From assembly GCA_029851415.1 (NCBI GenBank), contig CM056742.1, positions 92,060,748 through 92,124,747 of the forward strand: DNA of 64,000 bases, read 5' to 3'. This DNA is from Eretmocerus hayati. Lineage: Eukaryota; Arthropoda; Insecta; Hymenoptera; Aphelinidae. The notes under the pieces were generated by a model. That model worked only from the letters and a program-made list of their open reading frames with translations, did not search any database and was not told the origin of the DNA. Numbering within the stretch: the stretch's first letter is position 1; each line of letters begins with the position of its first letter. Below, in pieces: positions 39,126 to 49,066 of this stretch. The position numbers were made by a program, and so were the translations under genes.

Positions 39126-40999
39126 ACATTAACGAAGAAAAAAATAGACTGGGCTCTATAATCGACTAGACACCTCAAAAGTGAGTTTCGAGAAAGTTCA
39201 TGTTCACTACGTGAATAACAAATATAAAAAGAAATTTTCATGTGATACTATGGAAAAACATCGGAATATCACTGAGTTCCATATGTGGGAAGGCGTCACA
39301 AAAGTTGGAATGAGAAAATGATGCAATCGTGATCAATCTTGTAAGAGAATTTCAAGTATTGATTGGTATTAGTCGAGTTTGAATAGATGTTAGTAATAAT
39401 CAGAGTAGGAATCATGATGAACTACATTAGGGAAGGATATAATTTTGGATTTCAATATGGGTGGGAGGATAAATCAGAGGATGTGGGTCGATGTTCGTCT
39501 GATTCTTTGTCATAACGGGAGATTAGGTTACAAGGATTGGGATTAGAGGATGAGATATTCAAATGATGTTGAAATATTAAGACTGACCTCTGCGTTACTG
39601 ATCTTCTGAATTGATGTCGTTATATTATCCCAAAAATGTAAATGATCGAATATGAAATGCACTGAGGGTTGGAGATTGTTCGGAATTGTTGAGTTCCCTG
39701 GGCGAAGTGGTATGGAGATTTTCTGGAATAATGATATTGATTGAATATGAATTTGTAATTAGAGGATGAATTGATATGGAATATAATATGAATGTGATAA
39801 AAATTGAATATATACGAACTAACCTTAGGATGATTGGGTATTCAGAGAGATTTTCAATACTGATCTTGAAAAGTTGTAAATGGCAGACAACAATCAAAAT
39901 TTATGTCGAAACTGTGTCCTATGTCAAGTAGAACAAGATGTGTAGGAGCACAATATTTCAGAAAGCAGTTGAGTCGTAGACGAGATCAACTGAGTGTAGA
40001 TGAGGAACGTCCAAAAATCTGTTCTTGTCAACTTGAAGGACAGGCGTAGCCAGACAAAATCTGAATGTTTATGTGACGGAAAAATCAGCTCGAAGATGAG
40101 AGAGTCAATACAGTTTAGGAACGTGAAGGATGCCTGGAATATAATCCATTATATTGTAGAATTATATTAGGTGAAAGGATTTTCAAAACAGGTGAAATGG
40201 AGGAGAAGAGGATTTGATATTCTGATTATTACGTTGTTATGGTAGTTTTCGAATAAGAAGAATTATGTAGACAGATTGGAGGATGAGATAATAGTGAGTT
40301 ATATGTTGAGAGATTAAAAAAATGATTATATTGGAATAAGTTAGAGAATAGTGGCGAGGTGAGGGCAGACAGACAAGACATGAATAGAGAATTTAGTGTC
40401 AGTTGATTAAGAATATAATTAGAATCGTAAGATATTCAGGTCGTATGTATATTCTTAGGACGGATGAGGGGAAGAATGTGAGATGGTGTATGCATATTGA
40501 TGAAATATTTTTTTGTTGGGGGTTAGGAGAATTCTGTGACATGTTGACTATTTTAGTTACCTTTATTTCTCAGCAGGTGGATCGCCGATGAGACGTAAAC
40601 TCAGTGCAGATGATGGATTGGCTGGAGCGTGAGCCAAAAACTTGATTCAAGAGTTAATTTTGAGGAATAAAATGTAAAAATCCTATAAAAAACGTGTTGC
40701 CAGAATAAACGGACGGGGGAAACAAGACAATTTGTCTCTTCAAACTAACAAGCTAGATGGTGGGCATGGTAACGGCGAATCGATAAAGTGAATTGTAGAT
40801 GACGAATGGGTGGATCAATGAAATAAGAGCGGTCTGGCGGGATACATAGGGTATAAATATTGGTTAGGGTTATACATAGGGTATAAATTTAGCGCTACCT
40901 GTGGGGTTTAGAGAAATTGTGAGAATTAGGGAATGAGGAAATGGAATAGAAAAAAGTATGGGTATCATTTTATTACAAAATGAAAATGTAGGGAGGATT
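39126..40999. other. Unassigned AT-rich sequence
   Basis: I recognise no gene, RNA gene or repeat family. The plus strand is purine-rich (GGATGAGA, GAATAGAG words). A short direct repeat TACATAGGGTATAAAT occurs twice at about 40,843-40,890. Open frames here are under 100 codons and low in complexity. Confidence 0.5.
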
Positions 41000-41620
41000 T
41001 GTAATGGATAGAGGGCTCGGAAAAGAGCTTCCGCGAGTGTAAGAAGTCCTATGAGATCGGGAGGAGATAATGGGAAGAAATGAGAGTGTTGTGCTCATGC
41101 GCGGACAGAAGGTGCCCATCACTGGGAATGAAGTTGTGAAAAGGTGATGACTTGATAGGATGAAAAATAATAAAAGGTCCATTGGTTCGGCTGAGAGAGG
41201 GGAATGGAATTTCGTGTAGAGGGGGTAAGATAATGGGTTGGGAAGAGTATGAATCTTTGAGAGTTCCAATTCTGTTGACAGTTTCGAATGGCAAAGAATG
41301 GTAGTGTGACGCGAAGGGGCGTAGATTATGAATTCATGAGAGTTTTGGTTCTCTACACGTTGTTGAATGGGAATGGATGGGAAGCAATGAGAGTGTGGTG
41401 CGCAGGCGCGGAAAGCCGCTGGCCATTAATGAGCTTGAATAGTGAGATTCAGATGAAGCAAAAGTATGGAAAATGATAGGGAATTCATTGGTTCCGATAA
41501 GTGTAAAGCGTCAGGGGGAAGAAGTATGAATTGAACGTAGACATGGGTGGGGGAAGTTATCGTGGGAGGAGAAAGATAAGATGTTGGGTATAGTATGAAT
41601 ATATGAACGTCTCATTTCAG
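41000..41620 (+). repeat. Diverged 307 bp tandem duplication
   Basis: Landmarks recur 307 bp apart: TGAGAGTG with GCGCGGA at 41,081 and 41,388, and ATTGGTTC at 41,181 and 41,488. Divergence is high, so the duplication is old. A partial third copy may follow (AGTATGAAT with TCATTTCAGTTCTG near 41,590). No coding evidence. Confidence 0.6.
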
Positions 41621-41897
41621 TTCTGTGAATGTGTTGAGTGAAAAATTGTATGACTAGTGTTATGTTGCGTCGAAGTATGTATGAAGTTAGTGATGAATAC
41701 ATTGTTTGAGATATATGTATCAGAGTCATAAGAGTTCGAGACGTGAGCACACGAATTGACAGTAAAATGATGGTAATAGATGGAAGTAGAGTGTTAGATG
41801 GTTTTAGAGTTCTAAAGCGAGTTTTATTCATTTTTATCAGATGAGATCGAATTAAAATACGGGGTTGACGAGCGGAGCGAGCAAGAGGGCTTCACCC

Positions 41898-41921
41898 TAG
41901 TATATATATATATATATATAT
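41898..41921. repeat. (TA)n microsatellite
   Basis: TA dinucleotides followed by a T-run, directly upstream of the non-LTR RT fragment. Confidence 0.9.
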
Positions 41922-41936
41922 TTTTTTTATATCGAA

Positions 41937-42824
41937 TTTTGTTGTTTATCCTTGGGAGTAAACTCTAGCTTTGCGAGGTGAACTTCAATCAAATACCGCG
42001 CGTGCAAGTCATAGGTGAGGCAATTCCTTATTCGAACTGAGTAAAGAGCCTGGGTATGCTAATTACTCCCTCCCTTGACTGGGGTACGCAGATTAGCCAA
42101 ATTAGCCAACGAAGTCATAGGTCGCTATATTCCCAAAGAATTGCTGCTCATAGTTTTGCTCGTCCACTCAGACAGCAACTCGCAAGCAGTCTAGTATTGA
42201 CATATTTTCATTATGGGTCAGCTTTGCTGACTGGCTTGAGCGAAGAACAGAACCTCAAGCTTCAAAGACTGCACAATGCATGCATCAGATTCATTTGTGG
42301 AAACTTTCCACGTCAGACTCATGTCATGCCACATCGCATGAGCCTTGGATGACTCTCCGTGAAGAAGCGTAGAGATTATCCTCTAGGGTCACTCGCACTC
42401 GCAATCATCAAGTATGATCTACCGATCTTCTTGAGATCGAAATTTTCCCTTGCAGTTGAGAATCCTACCCTGCGTTAATCGAGTCGTCACAACAAACCCT
42501 CTTTCACATATCGTGCTCCACGTACTGAAGCTTTGAACCAGTCGTTCATAATCCGCGCTTCATCCCTACTTAACAAACTCCCGGACACAAATCTGAATGT
42601 GACTCTGGAAAATCTCAAACAGTTATTGTCAAGGCACTTACTAGACTCTGACCGCGACGATTGGTTGAAGCGCGCATCACGAGAAGGTCTAATCGGTATT
42701 CCATCATCTCTAGCTAATATTATTCAAGAACCCTCATAATATGAACAGCACATGACACCTGAAGTGAGAGCTCTCCCCGCAAGGAGGAATATTGTTCATA
42801 CAAAATCCTACTATGTTTCAAAAG
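41937..42824 (+). pseudogene. Non-LTR reverse transcriptase, C-terminal fragment
   Basis: A 5'-truncated LINE copy covering the region after the RT catalytic core. Protein similarity starts around 41,945 (ILGSK-like) and continues through KSLGMLITPSLDWGTQISQI, RSHRSLYSQRI, LTYFHYGSALLTGLSEEQNL and LQRLHNACIRFICGNFPR. It shifts frame near 42,350 and goes on to RDYPLGSLALAIIKYDLP, SSRHNKPSFTYRAPRTEALN and the tail MNQSFIIRASSLLNKLPDTN. This order matches the C-terminal part of insect ORF2 proteins. Stops occur near 42,038 and 42,477. The 3' UTR continues to 42,824, is interrupted by an inverted-repeat element, and ends at 44,256. It is not the same family as the element at 26.3 kb. Confidence 0.78.
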
Positions 42825-42828
42825 TGTT
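42825..42828. repeat. Target-site duplication TGTT (left)
   Basis: TGTT precedes CACGGCG at 42,829 and recurs at 44,101-44,104 after CGCCGTG. Confidence 0.6.
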
Positions 42829-43267
42829 CACGGCGAGTCGGAAACCCGAATGGGTGAAAGTTGCGTGAACCTGGGAAATGCTTGTGGGATATGTTTCGGG
42901 ATATTTTAAACATCATTTTCCAACAAGAACCAAAAAAATCCGCCGGGGGATTTCAGAATGAAGTTAATTTCTGCATTTTTCCATCCAATTTCTTCGGGGA
43001 AATCAATTTTTCCATTTTTTCTCTTGTCTCACAGATCTGCATCGGCTCTGAAAGATCATCGCAACACGCTGACTTGATGTGATAAAGTTCGGTCCTCCGG
43101 AATCTTGAATAAAAATCCAGACCAGATTCAGTTTTCGGGATTTTTTTCCATCCGACCCGAGTACATTGTCTTGATTGGCGATACAAACATACAAAAATGG
43201 AAGATTCCCGTCCTATCATCGACAAGATTGGCTCACATTTTCATCTAGCAGTTTCGCCATGACATAG
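42829..43267 (+). repeat. Left inverted arm
   Basis: Matches the reverse complement of 43,665-44,100. Shared landmarks include GGAAATGCTTGT, CTCTTGTCTCACAG, CTGCATCGGCTCTG and ATTGTCTTGATTGGCGAT. Confidence 0.85.
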
Positions 43268-43465
43268 TGTTGGTTACGATCTATGCGATGGACAAATGAT
43301 AGCCAGTATCGCATGAATCTCACGGGAAAAAAGATTGGTTGTCGTAACCAATCAAAATTTGTTGGGATATCCAACGCCTATCGAGTTGGTTGGATCATTG
43401 AATTCCTTTTCATTCGATCTGTTGTTATTTGCATAATTTTCTTCGGGCAGGGAAGTTACTAATTT

Positions 43466-43759
43466 TTACTGATGCATTGGGAAAATTACTACGGCCAACT
43501 GGTACAGAAGACCCTCTTTGCACTTCTCAAGCTCCTCGTACGCACAAAGCCGAGGTAACTCGTCCCAATAACCTGGGGACCCCAACTCAACTTTGTGCAA
43601 GGGGGTAAGATCCTCGTCATTGCGAATATGACTAATCTTCTTTTTTTCTTGCGTGACGAATAGTCTATAGCATGGCAAAACTGATGAAGGTTTCGTGAGC
43701 CTGACTTGTCGATGATGGAACTGAATCCTCCATTTTTGTATGTTTCCATCGCCAATCAA
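43466..43759 (-). CDS. Unrecognised 97-codon frame in the inverted-repeat element
   Basis: Minus-strand frame from ATG 43,759. It contains IGDGNIQKWRIQFHHRQ, PSSVLPCYRLFVTQEKKK, DEDLTPLHKVELGSPGYWDE and LCAYEELEKCKEGLLYQL. Composition is that of a globular protein rather than translated repeat, but I do not recognise a family. The left arm encodes a degraded version of the first 20 residues in the opposite orientation, as expected from the inverted duplication. It may be a captured host exon or the remnant of an element protein. It spans the centre and the inner part of the right arm. Confidence 0.3.
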   Translation of the reverse strand: MIGDGNIQKWRIQFHHRQVRLTKPSSVLPCYRLFVTQEKKKISHIRNDEDLTPLHKVELGSPGYWDELPRLCAYEELEKCKEGLLYQLAVVIFPMHQ

Positions 43760-44100
43760 GACAATATACTCGGGTGTGATTGAAAAAATCCCGAAAACTG
43801 TATCTGCTCTGGATTTTCATTCAAGATTTCGAAGGACCAAACTTTTCCACAACAAGTCAGCGAGTTAGGATGGCCTTCCAGAGCCGATGCAGAGCTGTGA
43901 GACAAGAGAAAAAATGGAGAAGATTGATTTCCCCGAAAAATTAGGTGGAAAAATGCAAGAATTAACTTTATTTCAATTTCCTTCGGCGGAATTTTTTGGT
44001 TCTTATTGAAAAATGATGTTCAAAATATCCCAAAACATATCCTACAAGCATTTTCCAGGTTCATGCAACTCTCACCTATTCCGGTTTCCGACCCGCCGTG
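43665..44100 (-). repeat. Right inverted arm
   Basis: Reverse complement of the left arm, ending CGACCCGCCGTG at 44,100 before the TGTT duplication. Confidence 0.85.
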
Positions 44101-44104
44101 TGTT

Positions 44105-44256
44105 ATTTATTTATTTATCTACACTCCAAAATCCTAATGCGCTGTCAGATGCTTGTAGATTCACGTGATTACTGAAGCATCCAGCTGTAATTATCTCTAA
44201 TTGGGCGAATGGGGTTGTACCCCCCGTCCTCAATGAAATTACAATCAATCAATCAA
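44105..44256 (+). other. 3' end of the interrupted LINE fragment
   Basis: Sequence after the inverted-repeat insertion. It ends with a hairpin-like GGGGTTGTACCCCCC and a short (AATC)n tail ACAATCAATCAATCAA at 44,256. Simple 3' tails of this sort are typical of LINEs. The downstream GC-rich minisatellite begins immediately after. Confidence 0.65.
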
Positions 44257-45000
44257 GGCCGAGGGTGCGGAAGGGTGCTGCTTAGGGTGCGGCTGAGGTG
44301 CGGCCGAGGGTGTGGAGGGGTGCGGCTTAGGGTGCGGCTGGGGTGCGGCTTGGGGTGCGGCTGAGGTGCTGCTGGGGTGCGGCTAGGGTGTGTCCGAGGG
44401 TGTGGAGGGGTGCGGCTTAGGGTGCGGCTGAGGTGCTGCCCGGGTGCGGCTTGGAGTGCGGGGGATGTGCGGCTTGGGGTGCGGCGGGGTGCGGCTTGGG
44501 GTGCGGCTGGGGTGCGGACGAGGGTGTGGAGTGGTGCGGCTTAGGGTGCGACTGGGGTGCGGCTTGGGGTGCGGGGAAGGTGCCGCTTGGGGTGCGGCGG
44601 GGTGTTGTTTGGGGTGCGGCTGGGGTGCGGCTGAGGTGTGGCTGGGGTGCGGGGGAGGTGCGGCTTGGGGTGCGGGGGAGGTGCGGCTTGGGGTGTGGCG
44701 TAGGTGCGGCTGGGGTGCGGGGGAGGTGTGGCTTGGGGTGCGGGGAAGGTGCGGCGTGGTTGCGGATAGGTGCGGATAGGTGCGGAGAGGTGCGGAGAGG
44801 TGCGGAGGGGTGCGGGTGGGGTGCGGATTATATATAGAATATTTCAAGGGAAAGGGGTACGGGTGGGGTGCGGATGGTGCGGGGAGGGGCGCGTAGTGCG
44901 CATGGTTGCGGAAGAGGTGCGCAGTGGGTGTGGATGAGGGTGCAGCGTGGTGCGGGTGAGGTGCGGATTGGGTGCGGTGGGGGTGCGCGAGGGTGTGGCA
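44257..45000 (+). repeat. GGGTGCGGCT minisatellite
   Basis: Degenerate units of about 10-12 bp (GGGTGCGGCTT, GAGGTGCGGCT, GGGTGCGGGGGA), strongly G-rich on the plus strand. A short AT-rich gap lies at 44,826-44,858. Plus-strand Gly/Cys-rich and minus-strand His/Pro-rich frames of over 100 codons are translations of the repeat and not genes. Confidence 0.92.
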
Positions 45001-45534
45001 AATAACACTAGAACTATATAATATAGGGAGATATACATATATGCGCTCTGGCGGCAGATTTGAATTGCAGTATGAATGTAAGATATTCGGCTGTACAGAG
45101 CAATGCCTTTGAATTACCAATTCATGTACTGATTTTTGGACATACCGTATCAAATTTATTATATTCTTTGAGCATGTGTGCCTTCAAGCTTCGTTTATAC
45201 GAAGTTGCGTGGAAGGGTTTTGATGGAAAAATTTGAGATGGTGGAGTAACACAGATAGAAATTTTACAAAGTTTGAAAAAGTGATTTGAAACGCGGTTAG
45301 CGTTTCATCTCCCGATAGTGCGGTGTTTGGATGACTCTTCAAGGGCAGAGTACACGCACACCATCGAGCTCTGCCCGACGCTGATGTTAGTCGCATCGGA
45401 GCGTCCTTATATATGAATCGCACTCTAATTTGTGCGCTTGCGAATTTGACGATTTGAGAGATTTCAGATGGATTCGCCATGTTACTCGATGACAATCGCA
45501 CACATCTCCCCTACTGAAAAATGTGACCTACGAC
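45001..45534. other. Unassigned sequence
   Basis: No gene recognised. Two small perfect hairpins are visible: GAAACGC..GCGTTTC near 45,288 and GGGCAGAG..CTCTGCCC near 45,340-45,375. Confidence 0.45.
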
Positions 45535-46110
45535 CGTATATGAGAGCGTATATGGAATCTCATATACGATTACATATACGAATACACCGACGATATAACA
45601 TACGATCGATGATGAAATCAAGGAACCCGAGCGAACTTACGATTGATCATGAGATTGCACGTGCGGTCGAGTATAAGATCGAGTATGAGATCTCATATGA
45701 GAGCGTATATGAGATCAAGTACACGATCGTGTCCACGGAGATATAACTCATTCTTGCTCGTGGGTGGCTTCCACTTGCCATCAGGCGTGCAGAGCGTACG
45801 TAATGGCATCATCGGTCGTCTGTTTGATCTCAGATCCGATCTTATACGTGATCGTGTATGCGATCTCATACACGATCGCATATGCAATCGCATATAAAAT
45901 GGCATATGGAATCTCATGTAGAATTGTACACGAGATCTTACATGCAATCTTTTTGCTAAACCCCATGTCCAGTCGCAATGTTACGCGCGACTTTCTATGC
46001 AACAGAATACTTACGCTCTCATATGAGATCGTATATGCTGTCGCCTGAAGAATCCCATGTGAGAACATATATCCAATCGTATATGAGAAATCTCATATGA
46101 ACTCGGCCAG
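45535..46110. repeat. Field of palindromic TCATATGAGATC-type motifs
   Basis: Dense degenerate words of the CTCATATACGATC / GAGATCGTATATGAG type occur in both orientations at 45,535-45,745 and 45,830-46,110, separated by about 85 bp of unrelated sequence. Spacing is irregular at about 10-13 bp. The words are self-complementary, so the block can fold into many alternative hairpins. Frames of 80-95 codons on both strands, rich in Met/Arg/Tyr/Ile, come from this repetition. Confidence 0.75.
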
Positions 46111-46743
46111 TAAGTCTCTTTGCCAGCCGCAAATCCATAAAGAAATTGAGAATTCACACTCAGAAAGTGTTATACTCACTTCACGGATTCCTCCAATGAA
46201 TCAGACAGTCATAATTGAGAATGAAATGACTTCATTCGAATCCTCACAAAGTATATCAGCATATCATCTATTATGACAATATCTATCATCAATTATCATC
46301 GTCACAGTCCACATGGGACTTACAAGTATACATCAGAGATGAATCATATGAAGTATAGTATTATAAAGAGAGCTGATGACCCTCCAATATGAACAATTCT
46401 TTCGACACTTTGCTAGATATCCGGCTGATGACTCACCGGGAGGTCAAGAAATGTGGGTGGACACTTCATTATGTCAGCCATGGCATGATATAGTTGATTG
46501 GATAGAGGTGTGTTTAGTCGTCGAGCCAATCTTCGTCCCCAGAGACAAGTCCTCTCATCTCTTCCTATAAACAACACAGAAGAGGAAAAGACATCAACAT
46601 GAGCCTATCAGTTCTCAACCAGGTGACTAAGGCATGGTATGTGTAATCATTAGTATGCTTCAACCTTAATAACTTAATAACTTATTTCAAATATATTCTG
46701 AAGTAGCAATCAAAGGCTTAGACTTGATAAGCCTAGGTTTTTG
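46111..46743. other. Unassigned sequence
   Basis: No recognisable gene or repeat. The longest frame (46,376-46,570, 64 codons) has no support beyond being open. Confidence 0.4.
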
Positions 46744-47268
46744 AGGTAGTTGTACACTGAAGCTGAAAATACCGTAAAATCTCTGGTCGCACGGACACCT
46801 CTAGTCGCATCAAAACTGTCCGCTATCCGGAGGTGTCGGCTAATCAGAGGTTCATTTCTGTGATTATACTTCTGCTGGTCGCAAAAAATTGTTCGTTATT
46901 GAGAGGTTTCCGCTTATCGGGGTTATCCGTTGAGGGAGATTCCATTGTATACCAGATGATCACCAAAGTTGGGGAGGATTTAGTTCAAGTATTAATGAAC
47001 ACCTGTGCAAAATTTCAGATCGATTGACCGTTTTGTTTCGAAGTGGTAGCCATCAAAAATCCGCCACTTTGAACATTGCGTTTATATGGGAGTCGACGAC
47101 CCCGCATGAGCGCAATGCTAAAAGTGACGAATTTTGATGATTACCACTCTGAAACAAAACAGCCAATCATTTTGAAATTTTGCACAGGTGTTCATCAACA
47201 CTCCAACTAAATTCTCACCAAATTTGGTGACATTCTGGTATATTTTGCATTTTAGTGTACAACTACCT
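46744..47268. mobile_element. Palindromic MITE with a nested insertion
   Basis: The ends GGTAGTTGTACACT and AGTGTACAACTACC are inverted. Inverted similarity continues inward (TGAACACCTGTGCAAAATTTC against its complement, and the GTGGTA.CATCAAAA segment) to a short centre around 47,080-47,100. Without the inserted 176 bp it is about 350 bp long and almost wholly palindromic. The flanks TTGA and TTAA may be a decayed 4 bp target duplication. No coding capacity. Confidence 0.75.
46772..46947. mobile_element. Small MITE nested in the left arm, TA duplication
   Basis: The left arm is broken between AAAATA and TACCAG, whereas the right arm carries the uninterrupted complement. The 176 bp insert (CCGTAAAATCTC...GAGATTCCATTG) has short inverted ends and TA on both sides (46,770-71 and 46,948-49). 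Its text (GTCCGCTATCCGGAGGTGTC, CGCTTATCGGGG, GGTCGCAAAAAATTGT) resembles ends of pogo-like Tc1/mariner elements. The family name is inference. Confidence 0.7.
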
Positions 47269-47340
47269 TAATTGCTACTCTCCAGGTGGAATGAAGATTG
47301 AGTTGTGGTGAATTGTAGCACAGAATGCCTTTAATGAGAG

Positions 47341-47430
47341 GAAAAGTTAGCGCCAAGATACTATAGTATGCCACTTGGACGTCCTTGAGGGGATTGTGTT
47401 AACCAGTACTATACTAGCAGATGAATCATA
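47341..47430 (+). repeat. Direct repeat, left copy
   Basis: Matches 59,129-59,209 in the same orientation (GCCAAGATACTATAGTAT, CCACTTGGACGT, TTGAGGGGATTGT, GATGAATCATA). It carries an 11 bp insertion TACTATACTAG. Outside the Transib-like element; origin unclear. Confidence 0.8.
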
Positions 47431-48208
47431 GAGTTTCAAGTCAATATCTAGAAAATGAAATGACTTACATAATTCTCAGTCGAAATGTATTCTTATCTAC
47501 ATGTATCCTTTGGGATTCACTCTCCTTTTATCGATTCATGAATGAATAAGATGCTTCCCACAGTCTCTTCGGGAGTTCAGTGATAGCCTTGCTTCCACAG
47601 ACCAGTCCATTCCACCTAGAAAAAAAATGTTAACAACTGAATATTTGAAAGATGAGATTTGAGAGGAAATAAATGAAACATGATTCACTCGTAATAGTAT
47701 CTTGCTAGAATTTATCTGAAATTCATTATGCATAACCACCTTTCGTAGCTAATATTTATCTGCACACGAAGATCTTGATGAAGGAAACGGATTCATCTCT
47801 TCTTGCGTATACCAAGGTGAGCTCGATTTCATGGTTTCTCCTCTTCCCTCGCACGTCGCTAGCACGCTCTCTCTCTTGTTTTTCTCTGTCTCTCTGGCAC
47901 ATCCAGCTCTCTCCTCCGGTGAGTACAACCACACGCTCTCTACATCGCTCCGTATTGAATGTCGTTTCTCACCAACAAAACTTTGTCCTGAGTGAGAATT
48001 CATTGCAGAATGGATTTCCTCTCGCAGGCTCATATTTTCGGAGCATCACTGCATGGCTTCAACCCGAGCCTGAGAGGAATTATTCCAAATTCTGCAATCC
48101 GACAATAACATCTAGTCGGCAGTTCTTGGCGCCGAAATCAACCATCCTGCGCATGCCCGGCGGTCGTCTGCTGCTCGCTACTATACTGCTGCTGTACGCT
48201 GTCACACA

Positions 48209-48376
48209 ATGGGCGACACGATCTGCCACATATGCAACGCCATCCTGCGTCATGACAGCAAACATTGCGGCATCTGCAAACGGTTCGCCCACGCAAAATG
48301 TTCAAAAACATCGAATAACACGTGGTTTTGCGTGGCGTGTCATGAGGTGAGCAGAAATCCGTCTACTATAACGTCG
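48209..48376 (+). pseudogene. PHD-finger reading frame interrupted by a transposon
   Basis: ATG at 48,209. Zinc ligands follow the C4HC3 PHD pattern: C6-x2-C9-x10-C20-x2-C23-x4-H28-x2-C31-x9-C41-x2-C44, with W39 two residues before C41. Fingers like this begin ORF1 of many insect LINEs (also at 26,375 here) and occur in host chromatin proteins. The frame runs into the CGTCG duplication at 48,372, where the Transib-like element is inserted. Beyond the second CGTCG (59,073) the same frame continues about 18 codons to TAA at 59,136. After the last cysteine pair the sequence GAGGTGAGCAG is a fair splice donor, so an exon of a host gene is also possible. Retroelement ORF1 remnant seems more likely. 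Confidence 0.6.
48372..48376. repeat. Target-site duplication CGTCG (left)
   Basis: CGTCG just outside the left CAC terminus. The identical pentamer is at 59,073-59,077. Confidence 0.75.
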
Positions 48377-49066
48377 CACACAGGCTTACGAAACACCTCT
48401 AGGCCCAGAATTAATCTTACACTGAAAACGAGCGATATCGTAGAATCGCAAGAAGGGAAATTGTAGCTTTTTGATAGTAGAATCCAAATCCTTTTCCCTC
48501 GAGGAGCCTCCTGGACCCATAAGCCCATGGCGGGCTGGATAGCGCAAAAATGAGGAAAAAACGCAGTATTAGGCGTTTAACCCAGAGAGAAAGCGATTCA
48601 TGCAAATTTTCATGGGAAACAAGAATGTTGCATTTTTCAAAACAAATTTGATGATTTAGGCGATTTTTTAAAAATTGCAATTGTTCGGAGTTTTTTGCAA
48701 TTTTGAGGGTGTTTCCACCAATATATTGGAATTTGAACCACGGCATTCGAAAGAACAGAGTATTTTACGTCGAAATATGTATTTTGAAAATTTTTTTTGC
48801 GACTCATTTTGAGGGTTGGGGCCTATTTGGGGATAAGAAAACGTGGAAAATTTGCATATCGGTCAAAAATCATGAATTCTCGGGGAGTAAACGCAAATGT
48901 GTCACATTGAAAGTACCTGCACTACCTTTCTACATCATCCACCTATCATTCGCCGTGACTCAGAAGTGCGTGGATACACCTGCGGGACTTTGAGAGCATC
49001 TAGAACGAGCTTTGAGGCGAAAGGCCACTCGAATCACTGCGAATCGGTGCAAAGTCATGAATTTTT
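48377..49066 (+). repeat. Left terminal inverted repeat, one 185 bp unit
   Basis: Reverse complement of most of 58,390-59,072, then of the outer part of the tandem zone. Shared landmarks: CTAGGCCCAGAATTAATCTTAC, TTCATGCAAATTTTC, CACCAATATATTGG and GCGTGGATACACCTGCGGGA. The short PHD-unrelated frames in it are not genes. Confidence 0.85.

Larger units (their letters stand above)
42829..44100. mobile_element. Long-inverted-repeat DNA element (1,272 bp), non-autonomous
   Basis: Arms 42,829-43,267 and 43,665-44,100 are reverse complements over about 435 bp with diverged identity. Termini are CACGGCG...CGCCGTG, and flanking TGTT is duplicated. The insertion splits the 3' UTR of the LINE fragment, which resumes at 44,105. 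CAC termini and a 4 bp duplication resemble CMC/Chapaev-type DNA transposons, but no transposase is present and this assignment is inference only. The 397 bp centre is unique. The right arm plus centre carry a protein-like minus-strand frame. Confidence 0.8.

Noticed and set aside
44383..45153. 256-codon His/Pro-rich minus-strand frame and Gly/Cys-rich plus-strand frames
   Set aside because: They are direct translations of the GGGTGCGGCT minisatellite.
45468..46068. Overlapping 80-95 codon frames rich in Met/Arg/Tyr
   Set aside because: Generated on both strands by the palindromic CATATGAG/GATC motif field.
47775..48350. 191-codon frame overlapping the PHD segment
   Set aside because: It is in a different frame from the PHD finger, its composition is Ser/Thr-rich without motifs, and the zinc-ligand pattern in the other frame is far better evidence.
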